A DNA stretch of 64,000 nt from assembly GCF_030272615.1 (NCBI RefSeq), contig NC_081410.1, positions 222,757,415 through 222,821,414 of the forward strand, given 5' to 3'. Numbering within the stretch: the first letter of the stretch is position 1; each line of letters opens with the position of its first letter. The notes below the pieces were generated by a model that saw only the letters and a list, made by a program, of their open reading frames with translations, had not been told where the DNA came from and made no database searches. Below, in pieces: positions 23,722 through 34,472 of the stretch. The position numbers and the translations under genes were made by a program. The stretch is from Cryptomeria japonica. Its lineage: Eukaryota > Streptophyta > Pinopsida > Cupressales > Cupressaceae.

Positions 23722-23834
23722 TGCGCCTGTGTAAAGCATCTTGCGCCTGTGTTGAAGAGTCTTGCGCCTGTGTCAAGACATCTTGCGCTTGTGTTTGACA
23801 ACCTGCGCTTGTGTCATGTCTTCTGCGCTTGTGT
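23722..23834 (+). repeat. Periodic TGCGCYTGTGT array, 6 units, leader of F
   Basis: Units start at 23722, 23742, 23763, 23783, 23803 and 23824 (spacing 20-21 bp). The first three are TGCGCCTGTGT and the last three TGCGCTTGTGT. The nine or ten bases between units differ, so the core and the spacing are what is kept. Confidence 0.95.
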
Positions 23835-24134
23835 AAAGTCCAGATCAGAGGGTAAAAAAATGCAGTTTACTTGAAATTTTTGATGTTTTTGCATTCTGTT
23901 TTCTGTGTTTTGGATTTTGGTACTGATTATTTGTGCAGGATCTTGGCTTACGCATGACAAAGACTAAAAATCAAATTACTAACGTGTGTTATGCAGATTC
24001 GATGGTCAAAGACTATAAATCAAACTTCTGACATGTGTTTTGCAGGTTGCCTTGGAGAAACAACCAAATTGTGTGTTTGAGTTTTCTAATTAGGCACTTA
24101 GTGATTTTTTTTTAAATAGGTTGGAAATGAACCC

Positions 24135-24368
24135 TTGTTTGCTTTGTTTTCTAAGTATGACATTGGAGTAGGAGAGTATGCTCTCATCCTTCATAGGGTG
24201 ATCAGAAATCCAGATCTTCAATACCATGCTTGTCTTGTTGATTGTTTGTCTCCATTAGAGGGCCTGCCTTCCCGACCACTTTGCTTTAGCAAGCAAGTGA
24301 TAATCGTGAGAAGGGAACGACCCAAAGTGAGTACGGCTAGAATTCCTGGGCATTCTAACTCACTATAA
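24135..24368 (+). CDS. Small leader ORF of F, doubtful
   Basis: 77 codons (MFALFSKYDIGVGEYALILHRV...). The partial leader has a matching open frame at 12704-12940 (minus), but in E (47285-47525) the frame is broken. No family was recognised. The match may simply reflect conserved leader sequence; a translated upstream ORF is possible but weakly supported. Confidence 0.25.
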   Translation: MFALFSKYDIGVGEYALILHRVIRNPDLQYHACLVDCLSPLEGLPSRPLCFSKQVIIVRRERPKVSTARIPGHSNSL

Positions 24369-25716
24369 ACAAATACCTGATGAGCGAAAGCTTTGAAGGA
24401 AGTGTTACGTGGGAATTGTAGTTACTTGGGAAGTGATGCCCCTTGAAACTCTTTCTCATATCAACATCTAAGTAGGGCCTCTTGGTCTAAATCGCGCGTG
24501 CGTGACTACATTTGTTGGTATCTTGATGGGCTTAATGTCTCAATCATGCTTGCATGACATCAAGGAGTAATGCTTAACAGAAATCCTTACTACATACCTT
24601 GTTTTTAGAGGCCAAAAACCCTTCTAGTTGCTTGAGAAGGACAAATTCGGATACTTGGAAGAGATACTAAGTTCGCCATGGGGAGATTCCATGGGGACTG
24701 ATGCTTGGCTGCCCTGAGAAGTGAGTGCCGTGGAGGGGAGCCCGTGGGGTCAAGCATCTATGTATTCTCCTTGAATCCCATAATGAGTCTACCTCTCAAG
24801 TACCTAATGTCTTTGCCTACCCTAAGAAATGTGGAAATGAGCATGATTGTCTTAAGTCTAAGTTATAACATCTTGTATTCTTTGATTGTCAAAAGTTGAA
24901 TACCATTTCAAGAACAAGCACATTGATATAACATAAGATCAAACACCAAAGACATTCATCCAACAAACATTCAACAAGATTCAAAGATCATATTCCTAAA
25001 GCATGGTTATCCAACAATGTTCAAAAACTTGTCTCAACTCTTATGTCACTTACATTTAGGTTCATCCTAGGTTGCATTTTTCAAAGTCATTATCAAGTAT
25101 CAAGGTTAAGTTTCATCTAAGTCATACTTCTTTTGCATACCAATAAAAGTCATCCATTTACATGAGTCCCCTTGCATAAGAGTAATATCATTTCATAATT
25201 AAACCTTAGGTTTCATCTTAGGTTGACATTGTTATACATTTGCATTTGCATAGCCCAAGTCTCTTCATTAAACCTAAGTCTTTATCATATCATATTAAGA
25301 TCATTTGCATATTAATTATCCTTTTGCATATAGTATCAAACCTAGGTCTTGTCATACTTGAGCAATCCAAATCTTTGGTAAACCCTAAGTCATTGTTAAG
25401 AAGTCTAGACCTCATCAAGTCTTTTGTTCTTTTTGTCATCAATATCATTTCGTCAAACCTAGCTTAGTATCCAAGCATATAGGTGAGACATTGTCAATTT
25501 TTCCTTTTGTCACTTGGTCCTTTTGTCCTTTGAGGCCTAGGCATCATTTCAATTTCCTAAGGGTCCATCTCTTAGATTTGCATTTCAAAAGTTTGTCAAA
25601 ATCTTCAAAAACAACCAAAAACATAGATTGCATTTTCATATATTTAGTTTGCATTTAGTTGCATATCATATATTACCCTTGAAAAATTCCAAAAATATTG
25701 CATTTGCATAAGTGAC

Positions 25717-28700
25717 ATGCCAGTTGAGACAAGATCAAGATCTAAGAAGATGAGTGAACCAATGTATCAATCCGTGGATAACATAGCAAATTCGCAGTTT
25801 CAAACTAGTCAAACAATGCAAGTTGAAGGTTCATCAAACACCTCTCTACCACCATATGGAACAGTTCAACTTGGACCACCACCATTATATGAACCAGTAT
25901 TTGTACCCATGAAACCAGGACATGGGAGTGTTCCACCAACTCCAAGAGGAAGTGCACCTTTTAATTGGGATCAACCAAATTTGCAACATGATATTCGAAC
26001 TCAAACACTGTATGAAGATCAAACTCTTTCACAAGGATTCGGTTCAGACCAAGGTATTCAACAAGAAACGAATCCAAATGTCCAACCAGATTCTTCATCT
26101 GATTCTGATGCCTCTGATGAGGTTGACATGTTCCTTCAAGATCCAAAGGTAATAAAAAGGATGGATAAATTCCTGAGCAAAGTTTTTAAAACGTATCCTC
26201 AAAAGTATCTTCACATGATGAGTGATATGGTTCCCTTAAATGAACCAATTAATGTGCAAACACAACAAGGCAGTGAGCCGTTAAGTTTCTCTTCGCATCT
26301 CAATGAAGAAAATGTGCAACAAGAGCTTCAATCTACATTGATGAGCAAACGTACTTCAAAGGCATTGTCAGTGACTATTCCTCAAAAGTCATTGTTTGAG
26401 ACGATAAATAATCCATTATTCAATACAACGCCTGCAATACAAGATCAAATGAAGACTATGCAAATATCGACAGCAGTTCCTCAACAAGAAGTGGTTCCTC
26501 ATATGCATAAAATTGGATCAACATCCAAGATACAAGAAAGTTTCACAACTGGAATGCCTAATGTCAATAATGTCCAAAGCACTTCTATGATGCAACAAAG
26601 TTCTTATGTATCTTTGTCAAACACTATTGCGACAAATCCTTCGATAATGGCTACACAAAGAGCTATGGATAGTGGTGTGCACCATCAGCAATTGTTGCAA
26701 CAATTGAGTAATACGCAGAAGGTACGATCGAATGTGCAAACAAATGAAGTGCAACAACAACAATGTCGCATTCAACAAGAAATTGCAGCGCCTTCGGCAC
26801 CATTACAAGTTAACACAAACTTGCAACAATCACAAGCGATTGGACAAACAACACAGCAAGTTAATGTAAGTGCTATACCCCATCCTAAGGAGAAGCAACG
26901 AAAATCATCTAAACAAGCTTTTTTACAAATGATTGGATATACACCACGACAACAATTGGCACAAAGTCAACAAATTCCAACTCATCAACACCAACAATAT
27001 GTGCCGCAATATGTGCCAAGACAAACAAGTTATCCTACTTCACAACCGCAAGTGGTGCCTATGCAATATCAACAGCCTACTCAATTGCAATATCAACCTA
27101 GGCTCCAAGAAGCACAACAACAAAGTCAATATCAAGGCATAGCACAACCGCAACAACAAGAAAAGTACCAAGAACTTTATATGCAAGAGACGCCAAAAAT
27201 GGCCATGGCGGAGTATCAACAGCCAATCGGAAATACGATATATCAACAAAGAATACCAATTGGGATTAATGATGAACTTCTACAATCTGATACAATTGCG
27301 CAACAACTTGAGATGTTGCGACGAAAAATTGATGCATTAGAAGCTAAAGGAACAAAGAAGTTGTATACAGATCAAGATTTATGTCCTAATCCCTTTGACA
27401 AGAGTGTATACATGCCTCCATTCCCCAAGCATTTTGAGGCACCCCACTTTGAGAAATATAGAGGGAATGGCAATCCAAGAGATCATATTCGAGCATTTTA
27501 CGCAGCATGCACAGAAGTAAGCTATGAGGAGACATATTTAATGCGATTATTTGCACGAAGTCTTGCTGGACAAGCTATGGATTGGTATTCACATTTGCCA
27601 GGAAATATAAAGACTTGGTCAGAACTGGCACAAAAGTTTATATCTCATTTCGCGTTCAATATCGATAGCGATGTGACTATGTCGGATTTATGCAATACCA
27701 AACAAAAGCAAGGTGAACCATTAGTGACCTTTTTGCAACGATGGCGAAGTTTGTATAGTCGTTCTTCTCTTGATATACCCGAAGAACAACAAGTGAATCT
27801 GTTTATCCAAAATCTAGTCCCAGAAATGATGTATGAGCTAAAATTGAAAAGTCCTAGTACTATAGAAAAACTCATTAAGAAAGGAATGAATATTGAAGCA
27901 GCTCTTGTAGCTAAAGGAATTATCAAGCTCAATAAGGACAATGACAACACAAATTATTCAGGGGATAGAAACAGATTTTGGTATAAGAACAAGAACGTCA
28001 CTAATGATGGTGTTGTTGATGCGAGAGTGGTAAATGCAAATCAACCCCCATTCACAATCAAGAAGTTGAGTATTCCTAATATGTCGACTATGGAACAAAA
28101 TCAAGTACCTAGGAACAATGTTACTCAACAGTTGCAGCATACACAACAGTCACAATATCAACAGCATGCTCAACAGTCGCAATATCAACAACGCGCTCAA
28201 CAGCCGCAATATCAACCGCATGCTCAACAACTACAATATCAACAACATGCTCAACAACAGTATGCTCAACAATGCAATCAACAACAAGGCCAACAACAAA
28301 ATCAACAACGCAAACCCTTCCGATCGCGGGATGGGCCTCCCCGACAGTTTACACCATTGGGAGAGCCTATCGAATCAGTCATGAAGCAATTAATACAAGC
28401 GAAGTTTATCAAACTACCAGATATTAAGGCAGAACCAACGGAAAAACCGCATTGGTGGAATGATAATGCGTACTGTGAATATCATCGGTCTAAAGGACAT
28501 AAAACCGCTTCATGTTTTCAATTAAAACATATGATTCAAGATTTATTGGAACAAGGAGTAATTGAGATAGATCCAACCCATCCGACTTCTAATACTGATC
28601 ATACTATTTTCAAAACTCCTTTGCTTGATCATGACAAGGGTAAAGCGTCTTCTTCCAATTCTGCTCAAACGGCTAATTATGCAAATATCAGTTATCACAA

Positions 28701-31700
28701 TGTCATTAATTGTTTTCATGCGTCAAATGAGTATGTGTCTACCTTGAGAATAAAAGGACAAGATCCTTCTTGTGCAGTCACCACTCGTCGATCCAAAATA
28801 GTCGTAAAAGGAGCCCCTGCTGCCCCTCTCAAACCAGTGCCTGCGAGTCAGTATAATCTTTTGGATCATCTAGGAAAAACACCTGCACAAATATCCATCC
28901 TAGAGTTGTTGAAAATGTCTCCCATGCACCGTGCAGTCCTAGATAAAGCCTTGACTGAGTCCACTGTCCCAACAGATATTGATGTTGACCAATTTCAAGC
29001 GCGGATTGGACATTTAGCCGTTTCCCGAAATGTTGCATTTTCCGATAGTGACATCTCACCTGACAAGCTTCCCCATAATGACCCTTTGCACCTAGAAGTC
29101 TTTGTCCACAATTGCAAAGTCCGACGAGTCTTGATAGATGGCGGAGCGGGTCTTAATATCTGCACCTTAAGAGTGGTCATTGGCCTCGGATATTCAGAAA
29201 ATGACATTGATGCTTCCAAAAGGATAACAATAAAAGCTTATGATGATGCTGAGCGCCCATCCAAAGGGATAATTGTATTGCCCATCAGAGTTGGTCCAGT
29301 GACGGAAAATACTTTCCTACAAGTCCTAGACCTTGACCTCCCTTATAATATGATCCTTGGCCGTCCGTGGATTCATGCCATGAAAGCAGTTCCATCCACT
29401 TATCATCAATGTCTGAAATACCCTTACAACGGAACTGAGATAACCATTCCAGGAGATCCTAATCCGTTCCAGTTTTGTGCTACCCTAAGGGATACTCCTC
29501 AGCGGCAAGTACCAGTCAATACAGAAGCCAAACCAGACAGTTATGTGGATCCCAATGCATTGTTGGATGCTGTTAAAGGAAAACTGAAGATACAAGACCA
29601 AGGGTGTGGAGAATATTCAATGGACCAAACATTCCTCATTGGGAATTTGCCAATGTCTCCAAAGTCATATGGAAAACCGCATTTATTGCAAAAGGAACCC
29701 AAGGTCGTTATTCAATATCAGCCCCCCACTACATTTGCAAGATGGGGAGAACTTGACAAAGAAACTATAGATGATGACGCCATAGATTGGCTCTATAAGG
29801 ATCCAACTGAAACTCCACCTGTCAAGTTGCCAGTGGAATTATATGGCAAAGGATTTACTATGCTGCAGAAGAAAGGATATGATGGCTGCAGTGGCTTAGG
29901 CTTGAAAAACAATGGAAGGATAGAACCCATCATACCTGAGAGGCGACCCCCGACTTTAGGGTTAGGTTTTGTACCGTTACGAATTGGATCCACATCTACC
30001 AAAAGGTCTACGTGTCGAAAAGGGCGTGATTCTGATGATGAAATAACACCTGAGGTTACCCAACCAGAGACTGATTCTAATGACTGGGAGTGGAGTTCCT
30101 TTTCTTCCAGCCCCTATGCCCTTGACAATATCTTCATTGACCCTGACAACTTGCCTATGGAGGATAAACATGAAATAACTCCTCTTCCTAAAACCTGTCC
30201 TCAGGCTTGGATCGAGTCATTTTGGGATCCCAGCTCCGAATCCGACACAAGCAGTTCGGATAGTGACACCACGGACATTCACATTTTTACCATATCAGCC
30301 CATTCTATCCTTACAATCGATGATGACATGCCCCTCATATATCCCCAACTTATCCAATATGACCAACAAGAACCGCTCACGTTGGACTGTTTTCAGAATG
30401 ATGAAGCAATTGCAGAGTTCCTGGGACTACGGGAAGGTATACCACAAGGCGACCATAAGGCAGGCTTTGCTATTGACCTGGATTCAACGGCATATTTTGG
30501 GGAGTCAACTCCCTCTTCCAGTCATGAAAAAGAAAAAGAAAAAGAAAAAAATCAAAAGAATAGATCTTTGAGTGAAAACCGTAAGGCGCTCTCTGATCGT
30601 ACAAAAGTAAAAATAAAAGATGTACCTGCGGGTGAAAACCTTTCTGAGGCGCCCAAAGGTGGAAGAGTGGACGTACCCCTATCAATTCAGGACAAATCCA
30701 CATTGTTGGTAGAGATGACTGAGGAAATCAATTTGGGTACACCTGATAACCCTAAGGTCATTCACTTTGCTGCCTCCTTGTCAAAACAAGAGAAGATTGA
30801 TTTTATTAATTTCTTCCTGGAGAAGAAGATCAGCTTTGCGTGGTCTTATGCAGATATGCCTGGCCTTGATCCAGAGTTAGTCCTTCATCATTTGCCACTG
30901 AAACCAGGTGCTAAACCTGTCAAACAAAAACTTAGAAAAATGCATCCTCAAGTGGCTCTTTTGGTCAAAGTGGAATTAAAAAAATTGCTAGATGTGGGCT
31001 TCATTAGACCTATTGATTACGCAGACTGGATTTCAAATCTAGTGCCAGTTAGCAAAGTAACTGGGGGCATCCGCATCTGCACAGATTTTAGGGACCTGAA
31101 TAAAGCATGTCCTAAGGACGATTTTCCATTGCCAAACATAGACATCATAGTGGACATGACGGCTGGATATGAGATGCTTTCACTAATGGATGGTTTCTCC
31201 GGCTACAATCAAATCCGTATTGCACCTGAAGATCAGCATAAGACTGCATTCACCTGTGCTTGGGGCACCTATTGTTGGAACGTGATGCCCTTCGGTCTGA
31301 AAAATGCCGGTGCAACATATCAAAGAGCAATGACGACAATCTTTCATGATTTTATGCATACTTTGATGGAGGATTATGTGGATGACTTGTTGTGCAAATC
31401 TGTCACCAGAGATAGTCATCTAGCCCTCTTGGGCCCAATCTTTGACAGAATGGAGACCTACAAACTCAGGCTTAATCCAAAAAAGTGTGTCTTTGGTGTT
31501 ACAGCTGGAAAGTTGCTTGGATATATTGTTTCCCACCGAGGCATTGAGGTCGACCCCGCCAAGGTCAAAGCAATCATGGATATGCCTCCACCTTCCAACC
31601 TCCGACAATTAAGAAGTCTGCAAGGCAAGCTCCAGTCAATCCGTCGTTTCATAGCTCAGTTGGCTGACAAATGTCATCCATTCCAACATCTATTGCACAA

Positions 31701-34002
31701 AGGTGTCACTTTTAAATGGACTGAGCAATGCCAATCAGCCTTTCAAGCTCTTAAAGATTATTTGTTGTCGCCGCCTATCCTAATGCCTCCTATCGAAGGC
31801 AAGCCATTCTTATTGTACATCTCTGCAACTGAAACAGCATTAGGAGTTCTTTTGGCTCAACAAGATGAGAATGGCAAAGAAAGAGCTATTTACTATATCA
31901 GCCGGACACTGGTAGGCTATGAGCTAAATTATTCAACTATTGAGAGGGCATGCTTAGCAGTGGTATTTGCAACACAAAAGCTCCGACATTATATGCTAAG
32001 CCATCAAACATTGTTGATTGCCAAAATTGATCCTTTAAAATATTTGCTCAGTCGAGCAGCTTTGACGGGTCGCCTAGCAAAATGGGTCATGATTCTCAGT
32101 GAATTTGACATTGAGTATATGGAGCAAAAGGCGATAAAAGGACAAGTCATAGCAGATCAACTAGCAGATGCTCCTATTTCAGACGATCATCCCATGTTGA
32201 CTGATTTCCCAGATGAATCAGTCTTTGCTCTCACACCATCCAATGAATGGAAGTTATACTTTGATGGGTCCCATACCAAGTTCGGATCCGGCGCAGGCAT
32301 TTTGTTTGTCACCCCTCAAGGTGATGCTATTCCAAAGTCGTACAGAATAACTTTCCCATGTACCAATAACATTGCAGAGTACGAAGCATTGGTTACCGGA
32401 CTCCGAGTGGCAGTTCACTGGAATATCAAGCATTTGCAAGTCTATGGAGATTCTCAATTAGTCATCCGACAAGTCAATGAGGACTACGAGACAAAGGATG
32501 AAAAGCTTATTCCTTATAAGCACATGGTAGACTTCTTCAAGACCAAATTCACAGCTATCCATTTCAGTCAAGTGCCAAGAATACAAAATAAGTCGGCAGA
32601 TGCGATGGCTACAATTGCTTCTATGATAAATATGCCGCAGAATATGGACAAGTGTGAATTCCTGGTCGAACAATTGCTAGTCCCCTCTTTTGACATTCCG
32701 ACTGCTGAGGTGATGTGCGTTCTTATTGGTCCCAATTCCCCTTGGTACAATGATATATATCAGTATTTGAAATCCCAGACTTTACCACCTAACCTTTCCG
32801 CTAACCAACGCCGAGCCTTTATTCGACAAACATCCAAATATGTCATCATCGCCGACACTCTTTACCGTCGTTCTTTTGACCATACCCTCCTCAGGTGTTT
32901 GGATTCTGACGAAGCACAAACGGCTTTACACGAGGTTCATGATGGTATATGTGGGGGCCATTTCAATGGTCTTAGCCTAGCCAAAAAGTTGATTCGTGCT
33001 GGGTATTACTGGCCCACTTTGGAAAAAGATGTTCATGAATTTGTTAAAAAGTGCTACAAGTGCCAGATTCATGGAGATTATATTCATGCACCAGCTCAAG
33101 AGCTTCATTCTGTTATATCTCCATGGCCCTTTTCTCAGTGGGGTTTGGATCTTATTGGCAAGATTCAGCCAACATCTGCAAATGGACACAAGTTCATTAT
33201 TACAGCTACAGAATATTTTACAAAATGGATTGAAGCCATTCCCATGACCTATATCACTGGTGTCCAAATTTCAAAATTCTTGCTAAATTATATCATATGC
33301 AGATATGGGGTTCCCCTTGCCATAGTCACAGATAATGGTCGACCCTTCAAGAATAAAGATGTTAAAGAGCTTTGTGAAAAATTTCATATTCAACACCGTT
33401 TTTCTACCCCATACTATCCACAGGGTAACGGTCAAGCTGAAGCATCAAATAAAACCATTATCAAGATCCTGAAGAAAGTTGTCAATGACGCTGGCCGAGA
33501 TTGGCACGTGCAGTTAAATCCAGCACTGTGGGCCTATCGCACTTCTATCCGCACACCTACTGGCGCAACACCTTATTCCTTGGTGTATGGTGCGGAAGCC
33601 ATCTTACCTTTGGAAGTCGAGATTCCATCCTTGAGAGTTTCCTTGCAACACCTGATTAATGATGAGACACACAGAGTCTCTCGGCTGCATCAGCTGGAGA
33701 TGTTAGATGAAAAACGTCAGACAGCTCTGACACATTTGCAAGCATACCAAAACCGTCTCCGTCGCTCTTATAATAAGAAGGTCAAAGGGCGACACTTCGA
33801 AGTGGGAGACCTGGTTTTAAAGGCAAATCCCAAGAATGCACAGTCTACTGACATCATCAAGGGCAAGTTTGAACCCAATTGGGTTGGGCCTTTCATAGTA
33901 ACTGCAGCCTATGGCTCGGGGGCATATCAGCTTGCGACTCCCGAAGGTGAACCTTTGTCTGATCCTATCAATAGCATGCATCTTCGCAAGTACTGGGCAT
34001 AG
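25717..34002 (+). CDS. gag-pol: Gag-Pol polyprotein of element F, intact, Tat lineage
   Basis: 2761 aa in one frame; the start MPVETRSRSKK is shared with E. A Gln-rich, probably disordered N-terminus runs to about residue 570. The Gag core is about 580-700 (NGNPRDHIRAFYAAC). A second Gln-rich tract is about 805-862, and a zinc-knuckle-like CEYHRSKGHKTASC is at 920-933. The protease has DGGA at 1141-1144 and ILGRPW near 1213. A G-patch-like segment is at about 1377-1418. RT is about 1755-1930 (D1790; YVDD 1887-1890). RNase H 1 is about 2030-2130. RNase H 2 has D2183, E2221 and D2245. Integrase has H2408, H2415, C2446, C2449 and D2478, D2539, E2575 (spacing x60, x35). The protein makes and integrates the cDNA. 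No frameshift separates gag and pol, so processing must set the product ratio. Confidence 0.97.
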   Translation: MPVETRSRSKKMSEPMYQSVDNIANSQFQTSQTMQVEGSSNTSLPPYGTVQLGPPPLYEPVFVPMKPGHGSVPPTPRGSAPFNWDQPNLQHDIRTQTLYEDQTLSQGFGSDQGIQQETNPNVQPDSSSDSDASDEVDMFLQDPKVIKRMDKFLSKVFKTYPQKYLHMMSDMVPLNEPINVQTQQGSEPLSFSSHLNEENVQQELQSTLMSKRTSKALSVTIPQKSLFETINNPLFNTTPAIQDQMKTMQISTAVPQQEVVPHMHKIGSTSKIQESFTTGMPNVNNVQSTSMMQQSSYVSLSNTIATNPSIMATQRAMDSGVHHQQLLQQLSNTQKVRSNVQTNEVQQQQCRIQQEIAAPSAPLQVNTNLQQSQAIGQTTQQVNVSAIPHPKEKQRKSSKQAFLQMIGYTPRQQLAQSQQIPTHQHQQYVPQYVPRQTSYPTSQPQVVPMQYQQPTQLQYQPRLQEAQQQSQYQGIAQPQQQEKYQELYMQETPKMAMAEYQQPIGNTIYQQRIPIGINDELLQSDTIAQQLEMLRRKIDALEAKGTKKLYTDQDLCPNPFDKSVYMPPFPKHFEAPHFEKYRGNGNPRDHIRAFYAACTEVSYEETYLMRLFARSLAGQAMDWYSHLPGNIKTWSELAQKFISHFAFNIDSDVTMSDLCNTKQKQGEPLVTFLQRWRSLYSRSSLDIPEEQQVNLFIQNLVPEMMYELKLKSPSTIEKLIKKGMNIEAALVAKGIIKLNKDNDNTNYSGDRNRFWYKNKNVTNDGVVDARVVNANQPPFTIKKLSIPNMSTMEQNQVPRNNVTQQLQHTQQSQYQQHAQQSQYQQRAQQPQYQPHAQQLQYQQHAQQQYAQQCNQQQGQQQNQQRKPFRSRDGPPRQFTPLGEPIESVMKQLIQAKFIKLPDIKAEPTEKPHWWNDNAYCEYHRSKGHKTASCFQLKHMIQDLLEQGVIEIDPTHPTSNTDHTIFKTPLLDHDKGKASSSNSAQTANYANISYHNVINCFHASNEYVSTLRIKGQDPSCAVTTRRSKIVVKGAPAAPLKPVPASQYNLLDHLGKTPAQISILELLKMSPMHRAVLDKALTESTVPTDIDVDQFQARIGHLAVSRNVAFSDSDISPDKLPHNDPLHLEVFVHNCKVRRVLIDGGAGLNICTLRVVIGLGYSENDIDASKRITIKAYDDAERPSKGIIVLPIRVGPVTENTFLQVLDLDLPYNMILGRPWIHAMKAVPSTYHQCLKYPYNGTEITIPGDPNPFQFCATLRDTPQRQVPVNTEAKPDSYVDPNALLDAVKGKLKIQDQGCGEYSMDQTFLIGNLPMSPKSYGKPHLLQKEPKVVIQYQPPTTFARWGELDKETIDDDAIDWLYKDPTETPPVKLPVELYGKGFTMLQKKGYDGCSGLGLKNNGRIEPIIPERRPPTLGLGFVPLRIGSTSTKRSTCRKGRDSDDEITPEVTQPETDSNDWEWSSFSSSPYALDNIFIDPDNLPMEDKHEITPLPKTCPQAWIESFWDPSSESDTSSSDSDTTDIHIFTISAHSILTIDDDMPLIYPQLIQYDQQEPLTLDCFQNDEAIAEFLGLREGIPQGDHKAGFAIDLDSTAYFGESTPSSSHEKEKEKEKNQKNRSLSENRKALSDRTKVKIKDVPAGENLSEAPKGGRVDVPLSIQDKSTLLVEMTEEINLGTPDNPKVIHFAASLSKQEKIDFINFFLEKKISFAWSYADMPGLDPELVLHHLPLKPGAKPVKQKLRKMHPQVALLVKVELKKLLDVGFIRPIDYADWISNLVPVSKVTGGIRICTDFRDLNKACPKDDFPLPNIDIIVDMTAGYEMLSLMDGFSGYNQIRIAPEDQHKTAFTCAWGTYCWNVMPFGLKNAGATYQRAMTTIFHDFMHTLMEDYVDDLLCKSVTRDSHLALLGPIFDRMETYKLRLNPKKCVFGVTAGKLLGYIVSHRGIEVDPAKVKAIMDMPPPSNLRQLRSLQGKLQSIRRFIAQLADKCHPFQHLLHKGVTFKWTEQCQSAFQALKDYLLSPPILMPPIEGKPFLLYISATETALGVLLAQQDENGKERAIYYISRTLVGYELNYSTIERACLAVVFATQKLRHYMLSHQTLLIAKIDPLKYLLSRAALTGRLAKWVMILSEFDIEYMEQKAIKGQVIADQLADAPISDDHPMLTDFPDESVFALTPSNEWKLYFDGSHTKFGSGAGILFVTPQGDAIPKSYRITFPCTNNIAEYEALVTGLRVAVHWNIKHLQVYGDSQLVIRQVNEDYETKDEKLIPYKHMVDFFKTKFTAIHFSQVPRIQNKSADAMATIASMINMPQNMDKCEFLVEQLLVPSFDIPTAEVMCVLIGPNSPWYNDIYQYLKSQTLPPNLSANQRRAFIRQTSKYVIIADTLYRRSFDHTLLRCLDSDEAQTALHEVHDGICGGHFNGLSLAKKLIRAGYYWPTLEKDVHEFVKKCYKCQIHGDYIHAPAQELHSVISPWPFSQWGLDLIGKIQPTSANGHKFIITATEYFTKWIEAIPMTYITGVQISKFLLNYIICRYGVPLAIVTDNGRPFKNKDVKELCEKFHIQHRFSTPYYPQGNGQAEASNKTIIKILKKVVNDAGRDWHVQLNPALWAYRTSIRTPTGATPYSLVYGAEAILPLEVEIPSLRVSLQHLINDETHRVSRLHQLEMLDEKRQTALTHLQAYQNRLRRSYNKKVKGRHFEVGDLVLKANPKNAQSTDIIKGKFEPNWVGPFIVTAAYGSGAYQLATPEGEPLSDPINSMHLRKYWA

Positions 34003-34036
34003 TTTTTTGTCAGGTATTTCTTCAGATATGATCCTG

Positions 34037-34143
34037 AAAAGAAAAAATACAAAAAAAATGAAAAAATACAAAAAAATACAAAAAAAATGAAAAAATACAA
34101 AAAATACAAAAAAAATGAAAAAAAGCAAAAAAGCAAAAAAATA
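34037..34143 (+). repeat. A-rich low-complexity tract
   Basis: Irregular repeats of AAAAAATACAAAAAAAATG just after the Gag-Pol stop. The E copy has the T-rich complement at 19317-19420. Confidence 0.85.
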
Positions 34144-34160
34144 AATGATTCGCCCTCTAG

Positions 34161-34222
34161 TGAAAACCTGGCAAACAGGCGCTTTGGGCAAGTACCATGG
34201 TGAAAACCTGGCAATCAGGCGC
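34161..34222 (+). repeat. Duplicated TGAAAACCTGGCAA-CAGGCGC box, F copy
   Basis: Copies at 34161-34182 and 34201-34222, 40 bp apart, differing at one base in the middle. Kept in E (19234-19296) although the flanking tracts vary. Confidence 0.8.
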
Positions 34223-34472
34223 CATGAGTAATGAGATTATTGCTCCGTCATCTATCATGACTTCTCGCCATGCTTTCTCTCGGCCAGTTATCATGCTTAT
34301 TGTTCACTCAACCCAATGTTTTATTCCAAACCTGTTATTGGTCAACATCACTGTCTTGCTTATTCCAGTGTCTTGTACATATGTTTTGGTCCTGGTTTAT
34401 GTGTTTTTCAAGTGCGCATTGGGTGTTTTTCCCTTGTCATGATCAATCACTAGAGCATAAAAATGGCAAAAT

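Larger units (their letters stand above)
23619..25716 (+). other. Untranslated leader of F
   Basis: 2.1 kb between primer site and Gag start. It contains the periodic array (23722-23834) and a short ORF (24135-24368), and is otherwise non-coding. It matches the leaders of E (45942-48046) and the partial copy (11766-13495) in large part, so its length and content are a family trait. Confidence 0.8.

Noticed and set aside
33817-34214. Minus-strand ORFs with long Phe runs
   Set aside because: Complement of the A-rich tract after Gag-Pol.
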